Notes under the pieces: generated by a model
Databases searched by the model: none
What the model saw: only the letters and a program-made list of their open reading frames with translations
Told to the model about the DNA's origin: nothing
Program-made: the position numbers and the translations under genes
Source: Physcomitrium patens
Taxonomy: Eukaryota; Streptophyta; Bryopsida; Funariales; Funariaceae
Reading direction: 5' to 3'
DNA length: 64,000 bases
Assembly: GCF_000002425.4 (NCBI RefSeq)
Contig: NC_037253.1
Coordinates: 7,567,311-7,631,310 of the forward strand
Part shown: positions 60,853 to 64,000 of the stretch, one piece after another
How the letters are laid out: every line of letters starts with the position of its first letter
Position numbering within the stretch: position 1 is the first letter of the stretch

Positions 60853-61413
60853 TGTCAAGGACAAGAACTCGATGAAAAAATAATCTAGACAAGTGAGCCT
60901 TCACTCAAAGAAAGGTAATAAAATATAAATAAATAAGTATGTATATTGAAAGAGAAACTAGAATGGCTATTGTCAAAAGATAAGAAAACTAGAGACCCTT
61001 GAAACTAGACTAGACGCAAGAAAGGAGTTGACAAGAGTGAAGAAGGCTTCACTCTTGTCTCTATATATACTATCTAACTAGGGGCTACGTGGCGACATTC
61101 TGTAGGACCTCCAATATGTGTTGACTTTGTAGGACACATGCCTTGACTTACAAGGCAAGTTTTTCTACGTGTGGGCCATATAGTTAGCTTGATCTTCAAG
61201 CTAACAACATGTGTGGCACATGGCCAACTTGTTGACCACGTTTCTAATCCAAAAAGTCAATTAAAGATACCTATGAAATCAAAGCAGTATCTATGAAGCT
61301 TCTAGGAAGCTTCCATATTAAATACTATAGAATTAACTTACTTTTATCTACTTTTACTTACTTCTACTTATTTGTATATGTAATTACTAGCTTACATGAG
61401 TATGTCCGTGACA
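60853..61413 (-). repeat. 3' LTR of terminal B-type chromovirus
   Basis: 561 bases with plus-strand ends TGTCAAGG and CCGTGACA. On the minus strand the purine tract AGAAAGGAGGGTAA directly precedes it. The TATA string lies at about 61,060. Confidence 0.8.
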
Positions 61414-61429
61414 TTACCCTCCTTTCTAA

Positions 61430-61860
61430 GGACGAGTTCCATGAGAAGCGATCATCATATGTTGAGAAAATCTATGATGCGACGAATTGTATTCGCCACA
61501 TACTCTTATCTTTGTTCTCTTCGAAGATGATTGATAGGGCCTCTCAACTATCGGTAGTGTCCCATACCAGGACGAGAAGACCACCTAGTTATTTGATCAT
61601 TGTTGAGGCCTTCATAACTTCCTTCGAATAGAATATTTGGAACACCATCAAGAGTTGTTTCTATCTCTAGCAAAATCACCAAACATCGGGAGTCCCTTCT
61701 CAAATCGTGATATCAAATGCATTGTATCTCACCATCTATTCGAGGAAGAACATGTCGTTCTTGAAGATCTTCATCTCGATTGCGTCGTCTTGAAGGTTGT
61801 GACAATCATAATATCTCGTCCGGCAGGTCAGTAAATGAAGGCTCTTAAGTCGAATCTACT
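61430..61860 (-). pseudogene. Extra 3' region of terminal B-type chromovirus
   Basis: Broken remnant between chromodomain and LTR. Short peptides such as GMGHYR and GPINHL match the extra frame of element A at 25,299-25,652 in order and position. Confidence 0.5.
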
Positions 61861-61959
61861 GGTTGTTGGTTCTCTATCTCCTGAACGTCACAACTATAAA
61901 GAAGCTACGAACAAAGATTGAAAGTAGAATGTTGTCTTGCCTAGATGTTGTTTCTTTTA

Positions 61960-62400
61960 TAAAGAAGGTTTTTATCTTGATTTTGATGGATATCGTCGAT
62001 GAAAAGCTTCCACAGTCTTTGCTGCATTTGCAAGATTCTTTATTGGCTCCCATGTGCATTCACTAATATCATATCTACGCCAATGGATAAGATATTCTAA
62101 TTTATTTCGGCACCGCCCTCAATCTAAGACTTCTTCTACTTCAAACTCTTCATTATTGTCCACTTCTATAGGAGGAGGTGGAGCTTATCGTCTTCTTGGT
62201 ATGTCCACTGTCTTGTATGGTTCAAAAAGAGACACGTGGAATACTGGATGGATTTTCATTGAATTTGGTAGATATAAACGATATGCAATTAGATTGATTT
62301 GTGTAGAAATAGAAAATGGTCCCAACCTTTGATAGTCCAACTTGTCACAAAGATGAGTGGTCTTGATATTGCGATGAAGTAGCCATACCTTATCACCCAA
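61960..62400 (-). pseudogene. Integrase tail and chromodomain of terminal B-type chromovirus
   Basis: Readable piece at 62,185-62,400 with KVWLLHRNIKT and MKIHPVFHVSLFEPY, followed by a chromodomain (FEVEEVLD, LEYLIHW, IKNLANAAKTVEAFH) in broken form. Confidence 0.75.
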
Positions 62401-62448
62401 GAGAAATGATGGTTGTTCCTATTCATAGACATCCGCATTGACCTTTTG

Positions 62449-63471
62449 TTATTCTTGAGCCTCTTTTAACTGCGCCTTTATTGTTGCATGTAGCTCTGAT
62501 AAATGAATCGCCAAATCTTTCGCAGCAGGATTATCAACTTTTGAAAAGTCAAAAGTATCAAGTCGTGGATGATAACCATAATTAGCAAAGAAAGGTATTT
62601 GTTTTATAGAAGAATGTACCCTATTATTGTAAGCAAACTTTGCCAATGGCAAAAGAGTTGTCCAATCATCTTGTTGGTAGTTAATGGTACATCTTAAATA
62701 TTGCTCCAAAATTTGATTAACACGCTCCGTTTGTCCATCAGTTTGAGGATGGAATGCTGAAGATAGTTTTACATCCACTTTTAGAATCTTGAAAAGAGTC
62801 TGCCAAAATCTTGATACAAATTGAGTTCCCCTATCTGATATAATATCCTTGGATAATCCATGATAGCGATAGATATTGTCAAGAAAGAACTTAGCTGTTT
62901 CTTCACCTGTGATAGTTTTTGTACATGGTACAAAATGTGCTATCTTAGTAAAACAATCTACTATCACAAATATAGAGTCATAAGAACTTGAGATTGGAAG
63001 ATCCGTGATGAAGTCCATAGAAACAAAAGACCATGGTTGTTCTGGAATGGATAATGGCTGAAGAAGTCCAAAAGGTCGATGAGAAGGAGTTTTTGATCTT
63101 GAGCAAACATCACATGATTGTACAAAATCTTTGACTGCCTTCTACATTTGAAGCCACCAAAAATCCCTAGATATCAATTCCAAAGTCTTATTATATCCAA
63201 AATGTCCTGCTGTTTGGAAGTTGTGACGAGCTTGAAGAACACGTAAACGTGCTTCTCTTTCTGGAACATATAGACATCCTTCAAAATAGAGTAGGTTGTT
63301 CTTGAATTCAAATTTAGAGGGATCATGAGATTTAGAAGAATTATTCTTGATATCATGAACAAGAGGGTCTGAAGACATACTTAACTGGACTTGCTTAAGA
63401 AAAGTTAAATCAATAGTCAATGTTGATTTTATTGCTCGAAGATGAAATTGCTCCGGCTTCAAGAGAACCAT
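62449..63471 (-). pseudogene. Integrase of terminal B-type chromovirus
   Basis: Readable pieces at 62,449-63,018 (core: MDFITDLPISSSYDSIFVIV, then HPQTDGQTERVNQILEQYL) and 63,142-63,471 (zinc-binding region: GHFGYNKTLELI). Order matches element A. Confidence 0.88.
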
Positions 63472-63499
63472 TCTTTGTTACTCAAAAGTTGCATCTCCT

Positions 63500-64000
63500 T
63501 CTTTTGGTACAAGATAAGAACGTCTAGATAAGGCATCAGACAAACCTTATTGTTTTCCTGGCCGATAAGTGATGATGAACTCGAATCTTGATAAAGACAT
63601 GCTCCAACGAGCTTGACGATGATTTAATATGCGTGCTGACATAAAATATTCGAGGTTTTTGTGATCCGTATATATGGTAACTGGACTGGAAGTACCTTCT
63701 AGATAATGATGCCATTCTTAAAAAGAATCGACAATTGCAAGAAGTTCTTTGTCGTGGATCTCATAATTGATTTCTGCTGCTGAGAATTTTCTTGAATGAA
63801 AGGCTAGTAGATGAAGTTTGTCATCTGTTCCCATTTGTGATAAAACCGCACCCAGAGCAAAGTCTGATGCATCTGTTTCCATAAAGAATGCTTTAGAAAA
63901 ATCAACACGATACAAGATTGGTGCAGAAACAAATGCTGTCTTCAAAGATTCAAAAGCAACTTTCGCTTCTTGATTCCATTGAAGTTTGTCTTTACAAGTC
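63500..64000 (-). pseudogene. RNase H and RT end of terminal B-type chromovirus
   Basis: Readable at 63,718-63,945 with METDASDFALGAVLSQMG and FHSRKFSAAEINYEI, the start of Gypsy RNase H. Continues off the right edge. Confidence 0.85.

Larger units (their letters stand above)
60853..64000 (-). mobile_element. Ty3/Gypsy chromovirus (B-type), 3' part, runs off the window
   Basis: Minus-strand element with its 3' LTR at 60,853-61,413, polypurine tract, extra 3' region, chromodomain, integrase, RNase H and the end of reverse transcriptase. The 5' half lies beyond the window. It is better preserved than the B-type copy at 40.6-47.7 kb but has several breaks. Confidence 0.88.

Noticed and set aside
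1-64000. tRNA, rRNA or known small RNA genes
   Set aside because: I saw no cloverleaf with conserved A and B boxes and no ribosomal sequence by reading; a computed scan could still find one.

Overview
The window is plant nuclear DNA, and a moss fits best, with Physcomitrium (Physcomitrella) patens the leading candidate. The host genes have short GT-AG introns and encode plant-type proteins: a cation-chloride cotransporter, a PDE318-like chloroplast GTPase, an MSL-type mechanosensitive channel, and DUF220 and DUF506 proteins. The rest is AT-rich repeat DNA rich in chromodomain Ty3/Gypsy elements. A block of decayed giant-virus genes lies in the middle; giant-virus fossils are, from recalled literature, known from Physcomitrella and Selaginella. 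The species call is inference.

Layout. 1-3.3 kb: 3' part of a CCC-type cotransporter (+). 5.6-9.8 kb: a 14-exon NOG1/Obg-like GTPase gene (+) with a likely plastid transit peptide. 10.5-12.9 kb: two decayed MULE transposase ends in inverted orientation. 14.7-16.1 kb: a Val-Pro-repeat gene, probably a pseudogene. 16.9-18.9 kb: a complete six-exon DUF220 gene (+). 19.3-39.45 kb: an endogenised giant-virus segment holding remnants of RNA polymerase subunits 2, 1 and 5, a TFIIS-like zinc ribbon, uracil-DNA glycosylase, family B DNA polymerase, a FEN1/XPG nuclease, an SF2 helicase and several unrecognised genes. A whole-length but broken Gypsy chromovirus (24.86-30.86 kb, minus strand) sits inside one of the viral genes, flanked by the duplication ACGAG. 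40.6-47.7 kb: an older mosaic of two related chromoviruses. 50.3-53.6 kb: a complete five-exon MscS-like channel gene (+). 56.4-57.7 kb: a single-exon DUF506 gene (-). 59-64 kb: a stack of LTRs and the 3' part of another chromovirus running off the right edge.

How the parts relate. The host genes look unrelated in function and are separately transcribed. The viral genes form a colinear block with alternating strands, very small gaps and no introns, as in nucleocytoplasmic large DNA viruses. They cover a replication/repair set (PolB, FEN1, UNG) and a transcription set (RPB1, RPB2, RPB5, TFIIS, helicase). All viral reading frames except a few small ones are broken. Two features stand out beyond the virus fossil: dense four-unit heat-shock-element motifs in the LTRs of the inserted chromovirus, and an uncharacterised extra reading frame downstream of the chromodomain, traces of which recur in the other chromoviruses here.
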